Notes: generated by a model from the letters alone, not told the origin. A stretch of DNA of 64,000 bases from Pseudomonas fluorescens NCIMB 11764 (GCF_000293885.2 NZ_CP010945.1:3244001-3308000); one strand, 5' to 3'. Shown: positions 35,152-43,736, numbered from the stretch's first letter. A program made the numbers and translations.

Positions 35152-35460
35152 ATGTCTATTCAAAGCATTTCCCGTTCGTTCATTGAGCCCACGGCCGTTA
35201 CTGAACTGCGCAGCCTGCAGGAAGGCCCGATCGTTTCCCTTGAAAATCGACTGATCGACGCGTTCGCCGGTGCAGCGGTCAACAGCGGCCAGGACGTGTC
35301 GTCGATCAATCAACTGATGCAGCGCCCTGATATCACCAGCCCCGAAGTATTGGCGCAGCTGCAGGAGCAAATGGGGCAATACAACGTCGACATCAATTTG
35401 CTCAACGTGTTGGTCCGTAAGGCCGTGAGCACCGCCGAAACGTTGTTGCGCGCGTCATGA
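35152..35460 (+). CDS. prgJ/sctI: SctI/PrgJ inner-rod protein
   Basis: The 102-residue protein has the conserved rod C-terminus (LLNVLVRKAVSTAETLLRAS), almost the same as PrgJ. The N-terminal half is variable in the family. Length equals Salmonella PrgJ (101). A GTG three codons upstream is a less likely start. It overlaps prgK by four bases. Confidence 0.93.
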   Translation: MSIQSISRSFIEPTAVTELRSLQEGPIVSLENRLIDAFAGAAVNSGQDVSSINQLMQRPDITSPEVLAQLQEQMGQYNVDINLLNVLVRKAVSTAETLLRAS

Positions 35461-36179
35461 GGGCGGGTGCGTTGCTGATGTTCCTGTGTCTGGCGTTGGT
35501 CGGCTGCCGGCAGCCGAGTCTGCTGGAAGGGCTCGATCAACAGCAGGCCAACGAAGTGCTTTCGGTCCTGCAACGCAACAACATCGCGGCGACGAAAGTC
35601 GACGCCGGCAAAACCGGGTACGCGGTGAAAATCAACCCGGTCGATTTCTCCGCCGCTGTCGATTTGCTCAACCTCTATTCGCTGCCGTCCAGGCCACGAC
35701 TGCAAGTGGCGGAGATGTTTCCCAGCGATTCGCTGGTCGCTTCCCCCAGGGCTGAAAAGGCACGGCTTTACTCGGCGCTGGAACAGCGAATCGAACAGTC
35801 CCTGGGTCTGCTCGAAGGTGTGGTGTCGGCGCGGGTCCATGTCAGTTATGACCTGGATGCCGGTGAAGGCGGACGCAAGGCCGGGCCCATTCACCTGGCG
35901 GCCGTGGCCATTCATGAGCGAGACATCGAGCCACAGTTGCTGATTACCGACATCAAGCGCTTTCTCAAAAACAGTTTTGCCGCCGTCGAGTACGCAAACA
36001 TCTCGGTGGTGTTGTCACAGCGCTCGCCCACGCAGCACGTCGCGCCGTCGATGTCAGCAACGCAAAGTGATTCGCGCCCGTTCTGGCTGCTGGCGTCGTT
36101 GGCGGCGGTGCTGTTGGCAGGTTGCGCAGGGTTAGGTTATCGACTGTTGAAAGGGGCGCCGCGTGACATCGTGCGCTGA
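35457..36179 (+). CDS. prgK/sctJ: SctJ/PrgK inner-membrane ring lipoprotein
   Basis: The 240-residue YscJ/PrgK lipoprotein has a signal peptide with lipobox LVGC (Cys17). It has the ring-building motif EARARLYSALEQRIEQSLG-like stretch (here EKARLYSALEQRIEQSLGLL), a second periplasmic domain and a C-terminal membrane helix (FWLLASLAAVLLAGCAGLGY). It forms the inner ring with PrgH. Confidence 0.95.
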   Translation: MRAGALLMFLCLALVGCRQPSLLEGLDQQQANEVLSVLQRNNIAATKVDAGKTGYAVKINPVDFSAAVDLLNLYSLPSRPRLQVAEMFPSDSLVASPRAEKARLYSALEQRIEQSLGLLEGVVSARVHVSYDLDAGEGGRKAGPIHLAAVAIHERDIEPQLLITDIKRFLKNSFAAVEYANISVVLSQRSPTQHVAPSMSATQSDSRPFWLLASLAAVLLAGCAGLGYRLLKGAPRDIVR

Positions 36180-36732
36180 ACGCCTGCGGCGGATTCTTGC
36201 GGCGCCGCTGGATTATGTGCACCCGCAGCGGTTGAACATACCGATGGGGTTTGACAGCCCCGATGCTCGGCGCGTGCTCAACCGGATGCTTCTGGAAGGG
36301 CTTGGCGAGCAAGGACCATGGCCCCCGATGCCGCTGACGGCCGTCGCACAGCAGTGGATCCGGCAGTGGCGACAATTGCCTTACATCGCGTGCCTGATGG
36401 GTGCCTGGCGACTGTGTCCACAGCTCGCGCGAGGCGGTGCATTGCAGCAGTTGCCGATGCCGTTACGTCAATTCGCCAATTGCAGACCGGGGCCTCGCGC
36501 CAGCGTGCCGCTTGAGTCGTCATCGGAACCGTTGAAGCAGGTTGAAGCGGCGGGCTTCAACGCGCTGTCGGGTTTGTCCGGGTTCCTGCCGCCGCTGCTG
36601 CTCGAGCGGCTGGCGTTGCAATTCTCTCCACACGTGGTCGGCCTGCACACCCAGTGGCCGGCAACAGAAGCCGATCCGGCTCTTTTCTTTCTGGCGGTGC
36701 AGCATGCTCGACTCCATCCGAATCCTGACTGA
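36163..36732 (+). CDS. orgA/sctK: SctK/OrgA sorting-platform protein
   Basis: The 189-residue protein starts with GTG 36163, overlapping prgK by 17 bases. Position, length (Salmonella OrgA 199) and motifs such as YVHPQRLNIPM support OrgA. This protein links the SctQ pods to the SctD ring. The family is poorly conserved, so synteny carries much of the weight. Confidence 0.86.
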   Translation: MTSCAERLRRILAAPLDYVHPQRLNIPMGFDSPDARRVLNRMLLEGLGEQGPWPPMPLTAVAQQWIRQWRQLPYIACLMGAWRLCPQLARGGALQQLPMPLRQFANCRPGPRASVPLESSSEPLKQVEAAGFNALSGLSGFLPPLLLERLALQFSPHVVGLHTQWPATEADPALFFLAVQHARLHPNPD

Positions 36733-37390
36733 TGTGCCGGCATCGAGTGATGCCCACGTGGCTCGCGCAGACCTCGACGCGGCGCGCCAGCGGCGCTCAT
36801 TACAGCAACAGGCGCAACGCCGGGCCCGTGAATGCGTCGAGCAGGCTCAATCTGAAGCCCAGGCCATTCGTGCCCAGGCGTTTCAGGAGGGTTATGCAAA
36901 TGGCATTCTGCGCGCCGCCGAAAACCTGGCGAACGGTTTGCTCGAGTCGCAGACGCTCGGGCTGCAGTTGCGCAAGGATCTGGCTCAGGCCGCGCGTCAG
37001 TTACTGCAAGAATTGCTGACGCGCGTTGAATGGCTGGATGAAATGCTCGAGCGCTGGCTGACGGAGCGGTCCGACACCGGGGCGCCGCTGCAGGTGGTGC
37101 TGCCTGCGCGCTGCAAACCTCAAGGTCAGGCGCTGCGGCTGCGCTTGCAAGGACTTTGGCCTGGCGCACTGGTGCTCGACTATCAACCCGAGGAGCGTTA
37201 CGTGTTCCGTCTGTCCGATCAATTGCTTGAGTTTGATATCGAATCGGTCTGCCAACGACTGGAGCCACAGTTGTTGGCCCGACTGGGAAATCTGCCCGAG
37301 TCGGTGCGATGTCTCGATCAGGCCTCGATGATGCGTTTGGGTGAGCTGTGTTCAGGTTTCGGTACGAATTCTGTCGGAGGTGTGGAATGA
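36704..37390 (+). CDS. orgB/sctL: SctL/OrgB stator, ATPase regulator
   Basis: The 228-residue protein has an N-terminal coiled coil (ARADLDAARQRRSLQQQAQR, AQAIRAQAFQEGYANG) and a FliH/HrpE-like C-terminal domain. This matches OrgB (226 residues), which binds the ATPase and connects it to SctQ. ATG 36704 overlaps orgA by 29 bases; the frame is open further upstream but only as antisense-like, Arg/Cys-rich sequence. Confidence 0.9.
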   Translation: MLDSIRILTDVPASSDAHVARADLDAARQRRSLQQQAQRRARECVEQAQSEAQAIRAQAFQEGYANGILRAAENLANGLLESQTLGLQLRKDLAQAARQLLQELLTRVEWLDEMLERWLTERSDTGAPLQVVLPARCKPQGQALRLRLQGLWPGALVLDYQPEERYVFRLSDQLLEFDIESVCQRLEPQLLARLGNLPESVRCLDQASMMRLGELCSGFGTNSVGGVE

Positions 37391-37833
37391 AGATTGAAAC
37401 GGTGATGAACACTCATCGGCTTGAGCAGATGTCTGCGGTCGTGCCGCTTGACTCACGCCTGTTGCAGGCGTCCGGCATAGCGCCCGATGTCAACGGCAGC
37501 AAGCGACCCGGCCCGGACCCCGAATTCGATGAGTTGTATCAGCGGCTATTGGCAATGGAGGGGCAGGGGGAAAAGGCCATCTACGAGTTCCTGCGTTCGC
37601 TGCGTGGCACGGACGGAGTCACACCGGCGTATCCAAGTGCGAAGGCGTTGATGGCTGTGACGCTGCAATTATTGGTTCGCTTGAAAGACGACGGGTTGGA
37701 AAAAACACAGCTCTATAAGGAGATCAAAGGCGCCAACGGTATGGCCTTCAGCATGAATGTGTTTGTCATGAGCTACACACGCGATGTGTTCCAGCCGATG
37801 GGCGACGATGCATGGGAAAAGAGCGAGTGGTGA
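37387..37833 (+). CDS. orgC: OrgC-position T3SS protein, 148 residues
   Basis: The start overlaps the orgB stop by ATGA, so it is the last member of the prg-org operon. Salmonella OrgC (about 150 residues), a secreted protein that promotes needle assembly, is in the same place. The sequence is soluble and helical after a polar N-terminus of about 45 residues (LQASGIAPDVNGSKRPGPDP), which would fit a secretion signal. I do not see a diagnostic motif that proves it is OrgC; the symbol rests on position and size. Confidence 0.6.
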   Translation: MKIETVMNTHRLEQMSAVVPLDSRLLQASGIAPDVNGSKRPGPDPEFDELYQRLLAMEGQGEKAIYEFLRSLRGTDGVTPAYPSAKALMAVTLQLLVRLKDDGLEKTQLYKEIKGANGMAFSMNVFVMSYTRDVFQPMGDDAWEKSEW

Positions 37834-37878
37834 GGAAGGGAAAACAACCCGCATAACAATAAAAGAGAGGATACAAGG

Positions 37879-39264
37879 ATGACATTGATTGCTGGCTCGG
37901 CAGTAAGGGGTACTGCATTACCAGACTTAACTCTCACATCGGCAGGTAATCCGACGCCGCGTAACGAGTCGGTGGCGCTTGATCCATCAACACTCGTTGC
38001 ATCGTCGCGTTTTTCAGCACTCGCATTGGGGACGCCCAGGCAAGTGGCTGCTGGCATGCAGCGGGTGAATCGTGAAGTGACCCTTCAGATGGAGGAATGC
38101 TACAGGCCATTGGGTGAGACAGAACGGATTGTGGTTGGGCGGGTCAACGCATTCATTGAGCGTGGGCATCTGCCCGAGGAACTTGTCGATGAGTCACTGT
38201 TTGCACGGGTAATTGAGTTGAATGCTGCAGATACCGGGCAAACCCATGAAAGTCGAATGCAAACCGTGCTTCAGGCGGGCATGGAGTGGCTGGACGCGGT
38301 CAAGGGGCCCGGACTCAATCTACTCAATGTCGCTGGGCGTACAGGATTGATCGTTGCGTTGACGGTGGTGCTGCGCCAGGTCGTTGCCTACCACGTCGAA
38401 CAATCTCTGCGCGAAGGCGATTCACCTGAGGCCGGCCGAGCGTGGGCAATGGTCGCAATGACAATGATCGGCCCGGCGCTGACCTTGATCGGAGCGATTC
38501 GAAATGAGTGTGACGGTACGGCGAATCTATCGTCGCGCCTGGGGCGTGTGTGCATGGCCAGCATCACGATGGGTGCCCTGATTGCGGCGCACCTCACAGG
38601 CGCGTCTGACAAGTTGCTTCCGGCGGTCGTCGGCGGGTCGATTTATACAGTGGCCAGAGGCTTGGCCAATGTTTTCATTCCATTACAGGACAATGCCGGC
38701 TCCGCCAACGCGGCAACCACCGGCGTAGCGACCGCAGCTTATGGCGCGGCGCAGTTTTTTCTGGCAGAACTGGGGCAGCTGGCACCGCTGAGTGGTGCGG
38801 CCCGAGCCACGGCAGAGCTTGGTTACAGTCTGGGCGCGGATGCTATCCAGGGCGTGCTCAATGGCTTCGGCATTGTTGTGGACGACGTCATTTCCATTCT
38901 TTGCAAAAGTTCGCACGTGTTATCTCCAGACCCTGGGTGGGACTCGGTGTTTTCCGATCCGGAAGCTTTGCGGCAAATGGTCCTGGAGGTCCGAGCGGAG
39001 GTCCGGCGACCGACCCGGACGCAGTTGGCGGATGCGCTGCTTGATATCGGGGCGTTACGTCTTTCGGCGGGGCACGCCATCGCTTTGGTCATGGGCGCGG
39101 TAGCGTCGTTGCTGAGCAGTTCCAGGGTCGATGACGGTGACCAGGGCCATATCATGAGCGGCTGTCTCGCTCTGATGGCGATGATTATTTACTTTCCGCT
39201 GGTCTTTGGCAGTGCCAAACGCACCGATAACACCTACACACTGCAGGAGACGGTGGTTCCTTGA
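37879..39264 (+). CDS. Unknown 461-residue membrane protein, candidate T3SS effector
   Basis: I do not recognise the family. Residues 1-60 are rich in Ser, Thr, Ala and Pro with few acidic residues, like a type III secretion signal. Residues 61-145 are polar and helical. Hydrophobic segments follow at about 150-170, 188-207, 226-240, 246-268, 278-297, 325-342, 396-413 and 427-445. The C-terminus is polar. No enzyme motif or signal peptide is seen. It has its own GAGAGG ribosome site 45 bases after the prg-org operon, in the same orientation, and is the last gene before pyrD. A membrane-targeted effector fits best; an inner-membrane accessory protein is the alternative. Confidence 0.6.
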   Translation: MTLIAGSAVRGTALPDLTLTSAGNPTPRNESVALDPSTLVASSRFSALALGTPRQVAAGMQRVNREVTLQMEECYRPLGETERIVVGRVNAFIERGHLPEELVDESLFARVIELNAADTGQTHESRMQTVLQAGMEWLDAVKGPGLNLLNVAGRTGLIVALTVVLRQVVAYHVEQSLREGDSPEAGRAWAMVAMTMIGPALTLIGAIRNECDGTANLSSRLGRVCMASITMGALIAAHLTGASDKLLPAVVGGSIYTVARGLANVFIPLQDNAGSANAATTGVATAAYGAAQFFLAELGQLAPLSGAARATAELGYSLGADAIQGVLNGFGIVVDDVISILCKSSHVLSPDPGWDSVFSDPEALRQMVLEVRAEVRRPTRTQLADALLDIGALRLSAGHAIALVMGAVASLLSSSRVDDGDQGHIMSGCLALMAMIIYFPLVFGSAKRTDNTYTLQETVVP

Positions 39265-39303
39265 GCCCGGGCAAAGAGATCGCCTGTGCCGGTCAACCCC
39301 GGC

Positions 39304-39309
39304 TATAAT
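39304..39309 (+). promoter_or_regulatory. Probable -10 box of the pyrD promoter
   Basis: TATAAT lies 38 bases before the pyrD start and just after the island's last gene. The matching -35 position (39281-39286) is a poor match to TTGACA. Confidence 0.5.
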
Positions 39310-39346
39310 CGCCGCCACTTTTCATTGCCCAGAGTCAAACCCGCCC

Positions 39347-40366
39347 ATGTACACCCTGGCCCGTCAGCTGTTGTTCAAACTTTCCCCGGAAACCTCCCAC
39401 GATCTGTCCCTGGACCTGATCGGCGCGGGCGGGCGTTTGGGCCTCAACGGCTTGCTGTGCAAGGCTCCGGCGAAGATGCCGGTGACGGTCATGGGGCTGG
39501 ACTTCCCGAACCCGGTAGGCCTGGCGGCGGGCCTGGACAAGAACGGCGCGGCCATTGATGGTTTTGCGCAACTGGGTTTCGGTTTTGTCGAAATCGGCAC
39601 CATCACCCCGCGTCCGCAGCCGGGCAACCCGAAACCACGGATTTTCCGCCTGCCGGAAGCCGAGGCGATCATCAACCGCATGGGCTTCAATAACCTCGGC
39701 GTCGATCACCTGCTGGCCCGCGTGGCAGCGGCCAAGTACAAGGGTGTGCTGGGCATCAACATCGGCAAGAATTTCGATACGCCGGTCGAACGCGCGGTTG
39801 ACGATTACCTGATCTGCCTGGACAAGGTCTACGCCCACGCCAGCTACGTGACGGTCAACGTCAGCTCGCCGAACACGCCAGGCCTGCGCAGCCTGCAATT
39901 CGGAGACTCGCTCAAGCAGTTGCTGGCTGACCTGGCGACCCGTCGTGCGGAGCTGGCTTTGCGCCACGGCAAGCACGTACCGCTGGCCATCAAGATCGCA
40001 CCGGACATGACCGACGAAGAAACCGCTCAAGTCGCGCAAGCGCTGATCGAAACCGGGATGGATGCGGTGATTGCCACCAACACCACCCTGAGCCGCGTCG
40101 GTGTTGAAGGCATGGAGCACGGTGACGAGGCGGGCGGCTTGTCCGGCGCACCGGTTCGCGACAAGAGCACCCACACCGTAAAAGTGCTGGCCGCAGAATT
40201 GGCCGGTCGCTTGCCGATCATCGCTGTGGGTGGCATCACCGAAGGCAAGCATGCAGCCGAGAAAATCGCGGCGGGTGCGAGCCTTGTTCAGATCTACTCT
40301 GGATTCATCTACAAAGGCCCGGCGCTGATTCGTGAATCCGTCGACGCCATCGCGGCGCTGCGCTGA
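39347..40366 (+). CDS. pyrD: Dihydroorotate dehydrogenase (quinone), class 2
   Basis: The 339-residue enzyme oxidises dihydroorotate to orotate in pyrimidine synthesis, passing electrons to ubiquinone. It has the N-terminal membrane-associating helices of class 2 ([20 protein letters not shown]), the FMN barrel motifs [13 protein letters not shown] and [12 protein letters not shown] with the class 2 catalytic serine, and a [12 protein letters not shown] loop. ATG 39347 is chosen by family length. It is a housekeeping gene and marks the right border of the T3SS island. Confidence 0.97.
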   Translation: MYTLARQLLFKLSPETSHDLSLDLIGAGGRLGLNGLLCKAPAKMPVTVMGLDFPNPVGLAAGLDKNGAAIDGFAQLGFGFVEIGTITPRPQPGNPKPRIFRLPEAEAIINRMGFNNLGVDHLLARVAAAKYKGVLGINIGKNFDTPVERAVDDYLICLDKVYAHASYVTVNVSSPNTPGLRSLQFGDSLKQLLADLATRRAELALRHGKHVPLAIKIAPDMTDEETAQVAQALIETGMDAVIATNTTLSRVGVEGMEHGDEAGGLSGAPVRDKSTHTVKVLAAELAGRLPIIAVGGITEGKHAAEKIAAGASLVQIYSGFIYKGPALIRESVDAIAALR

Positions 40367-40393
40367 AGGGCTCTTGTGGCGAGGGGATTTATC

Positions 40394-40526
40394 TGTGGCG
40401 AGGGAGCTTGCTCTCGCTCGGCTGCGAAGCAGTCGTAAACCCTGCAACCGCATTTTACCTGACATTCCGGATTGACCCGTTCCGGGGCCGCTTCGCAGCC
40501 CAGCGGGAGCAAGCTCCCTCGCCACA
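40394..40526. repeat. Paired inverted repeat, GTGGCGAGGGAGC type
   Basis: Two 37-base arms (40394-40430 and 40490-40526) are near-perfect reverse complements and carry TGTGGCGAGGGAGCTTGCT and GGCTGCGAAGC. The outer part matches the small hairpin at 7969. A third partial copy of the outer motif, TTGTGGCGAGGGGATTTATC, starts at about 40375. The 306-base pyrD-rmf spacer otherwise contains only the rmf terminator. Confidence 0.85.
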
Positions 40527-40562
40527 AAAGCAGATTTCGGATTCCAGGTAATTTGCAGGCAT

Positions 40563-40587
40563 AAAAAAGGGCTCCTCGAAGGAGCCC
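40563..40587 (-). terminator. Intrinsic terminator of rmf
   Basis: On the minus strand the stem GGGCTCC / GGAGCCC with a TTCGA loop is followed by six T. It is 86 bases after the rmf stop codon. Confidence 0.88.
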
Positions 40588-40672
40588 CTGGGCCGGAGCC
40601 CGCCGCCCGGATGGGGCGTGCGTGGTAAGTCGTTCAGTAATCAGGTTGTCGTGTCGGAGTGTGTGCCCTGTG

Positions 40673-40888
40673 TTAGCCGACGGCGTGAAGTTCGTTGAGT
40701 CTGTGGATTCCCGCAGTGCCGGTCATACCGTCCCAGTTGTCGCCGCGTCCTTCTCGCCAGCCGTTAATCCAGGCTTGGCGTACCGACGGTAGAGTAAATG
40801 GGCAAAGCTCACGGGATTTGCCACCAACGCCATATTGATATCCGCGCAAAAATGCTCTTTCCAACGGATCACGCTTAAGTCTTCTCAT
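40673..40888 (-). CDS. rmf: Ribosome modulation factor
   Basis: The 71-residue basic protein has the RMF core (MRRLKRDPLERAFLRGYQYG then CPFTLPSVRQAWINGWREGR). It dimerises 70S ribosomes into inactive 100S particles in stationary phase. It is monocistronic, between pyrD and rlmKL, with a structured 5' leader and its own terminator. Confidence 0.96.
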   Translation of the reverse strand: MRRLKRDPLERAFLRGYQYGVGGKSRELCPFTLPSVRQAWINGWREGRGDNWDGMTGTAGIHRLNELHAVG

Positions 40889-40899
40889 AGGGTGTTGCC

Positions 40900-41035
40900 C
40901 TCACTTGTTGACTGTATTTATCGCGTTGACCTCAATCGAGGTCTGGCAGAAATGTCTGCCGTTGGGGGGCTCGCTGCCGGCGTGGCGAGCCAGGGTGTTG
41001 ACGTCCGTTGTGGCGCCAACCTGTGTTGAGTTCTA
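40900..41035 (-). ncRNA. Structured 5' leader of rmf (rmf RNA motif candidate)
   Basis: On the minus strand the region before rmf holds successive hairpins: 40968-40991 (GGCTCGC/GCGAGCC), 40945-40960 (GGCAGA/TCTGCC) and 40928-40943 (GACCTC/GAGGTC, loop GATT). A conserved rmf RNA motif is known in 5' regions of Pseudomonas rmf genes. Position and hairpin content agree, but I could not compare with the covariance model. The exact ends are estimates. Confidence 0.6.
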
Positions 41036-41292
41036 ACCAATGCGTCACATCGAGGGAATGATCATTTTGTCATAAGGACGTAACCATAAAGATGCTATGG
41101 CCATAAGTAACACGATGTTTGCCCCGTATTTATTGGTCAAAGCCCTGTATGATCGGCCCTCCGCAAGATGATGGGGTTAATCCTTTAGTGAGAATGGCTC
41201 GTGTTGCGTCGAGGCATTATTCGACGAAGGGTCAACTTATGACATTTTGTTGCTTCAACTTTTTTATCTGCCCGTGCATCTAAGCTCTTCTA

Positions 41293-41392
41293 ACCCGAGC
41301 AGCACGGGTGGGACGGCACACCTTCGTGCCACGCGGGCGCTCTTTTAGAAAAGCGCCTGATTGAAAACCGGGCCGGCAATGCGTTGCCGGTC
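41293..41392 (+). promoter_or_regulatory. Multi-hairpin 5' region of rlmKL
   Basis: Four hairpins follow one another: 41293-41309 (ACCCG/CGGGT), 41315-41330 (GGCAC/GTGCC), 41336-41357 (GGCGC..TTTT / AAAAGCGCC) and 41371-41392 (GGCCGGCAA/TTGCCGGTC, loop TGCG). The last ends 28 bases before the ATG. The rest of the 41036-41292 spacer is AT-rich and probably holds the divergent promoters of rmf and rlmKL; I see no gene there. Confidence 0.5.
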
Positions 41393-41419
41393 CACTTAGC
41401 CAAAGGCTCTGGAATTACC

Positions 41420-43690
41420 ATGTCCGATCGTTTCGAACTCTTCCTCACTTGCCCCAAAGGCCTTGAAGGCCTGCTGATCGAGGAAGCCGTCGGGCTTGGC
41501 CTTGAAGAAGCGCGTGAGCACACCTCTGCCGTGCGCGGCATGGCGACCATGGAAACCGCTTATCGCCTGTGCCTGTGGTCGCGTCTGGCGAACCGGGTAC
41601 TGCTGGTGCTCAAGCGTTTCCCGATGAAAGATGCCGAGGACCTGTACCACGGCGTGCTCGATATCGAGTGGCAAGACCACATGCTCAACGACGGCACCCT
41701 GGCCGTCGAGTTCAGCGGCCATGGCTCGGGTATCGACAACACCCACTTCGGCGCCTTGAAAGTCAAAGACGCCATCGTCGACAAACTGCGCACCCCGCAG
41801 GGCGACCGCCCGTCCATCGACAAACTCAACCCGGACCTGCGCATTCACCTGCGTCTGGACCGTGGCGAAGCCATTCTCTCCCTCGACCTCTCCGGCCACA
41901 GCCTGCACCAGCGCGGCTATCGCTTGCAGCAGGGCGCGGCGCCGCTGAAGGAAAACCTCGCGGCGGCCATCCTGATCCGTTCCGGCTGGCCACGTATTGC
42001 GGCCGAGGGCGGCGCACTGGCTGACCCGATGTGCGGTGTTGGTACGTTCCTCGTCGAAGCGGCGATGATCGCTGCCGACATGGCGCCGAACCTGCGTCGT
42101 GAGCAGTGGGGTTTTACTGCCTGGCTCGGTCACGTACCGGCGCTGTGGAAAAAGCTGCACGAAGAAGCCACCGAGCGCGCCGCGGCCGGCCTGGCCAGGC
42201 CACCGCTGTGGATTCGCGGTTACGAAGCCGATCCCCGCCTGATTCAGCCGGGCCGCAACAACGTCGAACGCGCCGGCCTGAGTGAGTGGATCAAGATCTA
42301 CCAGGGCGAAGTCGGCACCTTCGAACCACGTCCGGACCAGAACCAGAAAGGCCTGGTGATCTGCAACCCGCCGTATGGCGAGCGTCTGGGCGACGAGGCG
42401 AGCTTGCTCTACCTCTACCAGAACCTTGGCGAGCGCCTGCGTCAGGCCTGCCTGAACTGGGAAGCGGCGGTGTTCACCGGCGCCCCGGATCTCGGCAGGC
42501 GCATGGGCATCCGCAGCCACAAACAGTATTCGTTCTGGAACGGCGCGTTGCCGTGCAAGCTGTTGCTGATCAAGGTCACCCCGGACCAGTTCGTCACCGG
42601 TGAACGTCGCACCCCGGAACAGCGTCAAGTCGAGCGCGAACAAGCTGAAGTCGAAGTCGCCGACAACGATGTGGCGCCGGGCAAGTACGAGAAGTACAAC
42701 AAGAACGGCAACCCGATCAAACCGGCCCCGGTAGTCGTCGAGCAGCCGCGCTTGAGCGAAGGCGGGCAGATGTTTGCCAATCGCCTGCAAAAAAATCTCA
42801 AGGCGCTGGGCAAGTGGGTCAAGCGTGAAGGCATCGACTGCTACCGCGTCTACGATGCCGACATGCCGGAATATTCGATGGCCATCGATCTGTACCAGGA
42901 TTGGGTCCACGTCCAGGAATACGCCGCGCCGAAATCCATCGACCCGGAAAAAGCCTCGGCCCGCATGTTCGACGCCCTGGCAGCCATTCCGCAGGCGTTG
43001 AACATCGACAAGAGCCGCGTGGTGGTCAAGCGTCGCGAACGTCAGAGCGGCACCAAGCAATACGAGCGTCAGGCCGCGCAGGGCAAGTTCGTCGAGGTCA
43101 ACGAAGGTGGCGTGAAGCTGCTGGTCAACCTCACCGACTACCTCGACACCGGGCTGTTCCTCGACCACCGGCCAATGCGCATGCGCATTCAGAAAGAGGC
43201 AGCCGGCAAGCGCTTCCTCAACCTGTATTGCTACACAGCGACCGCCAGCGTCCACGCGGCCAAAGGCGGCGCGCGCAGCACCACCAGCGTCGACTTGTCG
43301 AAAACCTACCTTGACTGGGCGCGTCGCAACCTGTCGCTGAACGGTTTCTCCGACAAGAACCGTCTGGAGCAGAGCGACGTGATGGTCTGGCTCGACGCCT
43401 GCCGTGACGAGTTCGACCTGATCTTCATCGACCCGCCAACCTTCTCCAACTCCAAGCGCATGGAAGGGATTTTCGACGTGCAGCGTGACCAGGTGCAACT
43501 GATCGACCTGGCGATGGCACGACTGGCGCCGGGGGGCGTGTTGTACTTCTCCAACAACTTCCGCAAGTTCGCCCTTGAGGAAAATCTCACCGAGCGTTAC
43601 GCGGTCGAGGAAATCACGGCGCAGACCATTGATCCGGATTTTGCCCGCAATGTGAAGATCCACCGGGCCTGGAAAATCATGGCACGTTGA
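41420..43690 (+). CDS. rlmL: Bifunctional 23S rRNA G2069/G2445 methyltransferase RlmKL
   Basis: The 756-residue fusion has a THUMP domain (about 1-160), an RlmL methyltransferase domain (about 165-390; ADPMCGVGTFLVEAA, VICNPPYGERLGDE) and an RlmK domain (about 450-756; FLDHRPMRMRIQKEAAGKRF, LNLYCYTATASVHAAKGGA, IFIDPPTFSNSKRM). It makes m2G2445 and m7G2069 in 23S rRNA. ATG 41420 is preceded by GGAA; the frame is open a little further upstream in the hairpin leader. Confidence 0.96.
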   Translation: MSDRFELFLTCPKGLEGLLIEEAVGLGLEEAREHTSAVRGMATMETAYRLCLWSRLANRVLLVLKRFPMKDAEDLYHGVLDIEWQDHMLNDGTLAVEFSGHGSGIDNTHFGALKVKDAIVDKLRTPQGDRPSIDKLNPDLRIHLRLDRGEAILSLDLSGHSLHQRGYRLQQGAAPLKENLAAAILIRSGWPRIAAEGGALADPMCGVGTFLVEAAMIAADMAPNLRREQWGFTAWLGHVPALWKKLHEEATERAAAGLARPPLWIRGYEADPRLIQPGRNNVERAGLSEWIKIYQGEVGTFEPRPDQNQKGLVICNPPYGERLGDEASLLYLYQNLGERLRQACLNWEAAVFTGAPDLGRRMGIRSHKQYSFWNGALPCKLLLIKVTPDQFVTGERRTPEQRQVEREQAEVEVADNDVAPGKYEKYNKNGNPIKPAPVVVEQPRLSEGGQMFANRLQKNLKALGKWVKREGIDCYRVYDADMPEYSMAIDLYQDWVHVQEYAAPKSIDPEKASARMFDALAAIPQALNIDKSRVVVKRRERQSGTKQYERQAAQGKFVEVNEGGVKLLVNLTDYLDTGLFLDHRPMRMRIQKEAAGKRFLNLYCYTATASVHAAKGGARSTTSVDLSKTYLDWARRNLSLNGFSDKNRLEQSDVMVWLDACRDEFDLIFIDPPTFSNSKRMEGIFDVQRDQVQLIDLAMARLAPGGVLYFSNNFRKFALEENLTERYAVEEITAQTIDPDFARNVKIHRAWKIMAR

Positions 43691-43712
43691 CGCTTTCCGG
43701 CATTGGATCCAC

Positions 43713-43736
43713 AGAGCCTTGATTTTTAAAGGCTCT
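43713..43736 (+). terminator. Possible weak terminator of rlmKL
   Basis: The stem AGAGCCTT / AAGGCTCT lies 23 bases after the stop codon, followed by only moderately T-rich sequence (TGGCTTCTTTC). Confidence 0.45.

Noticed and set aside
13073..39346. Direct repeats or attachment sites flanking the T3SS island
   Set aside because: Only short GC-rich matches such as AGCCCGGG are shared by the two borders; no tRNA, integrase or transposase is present.
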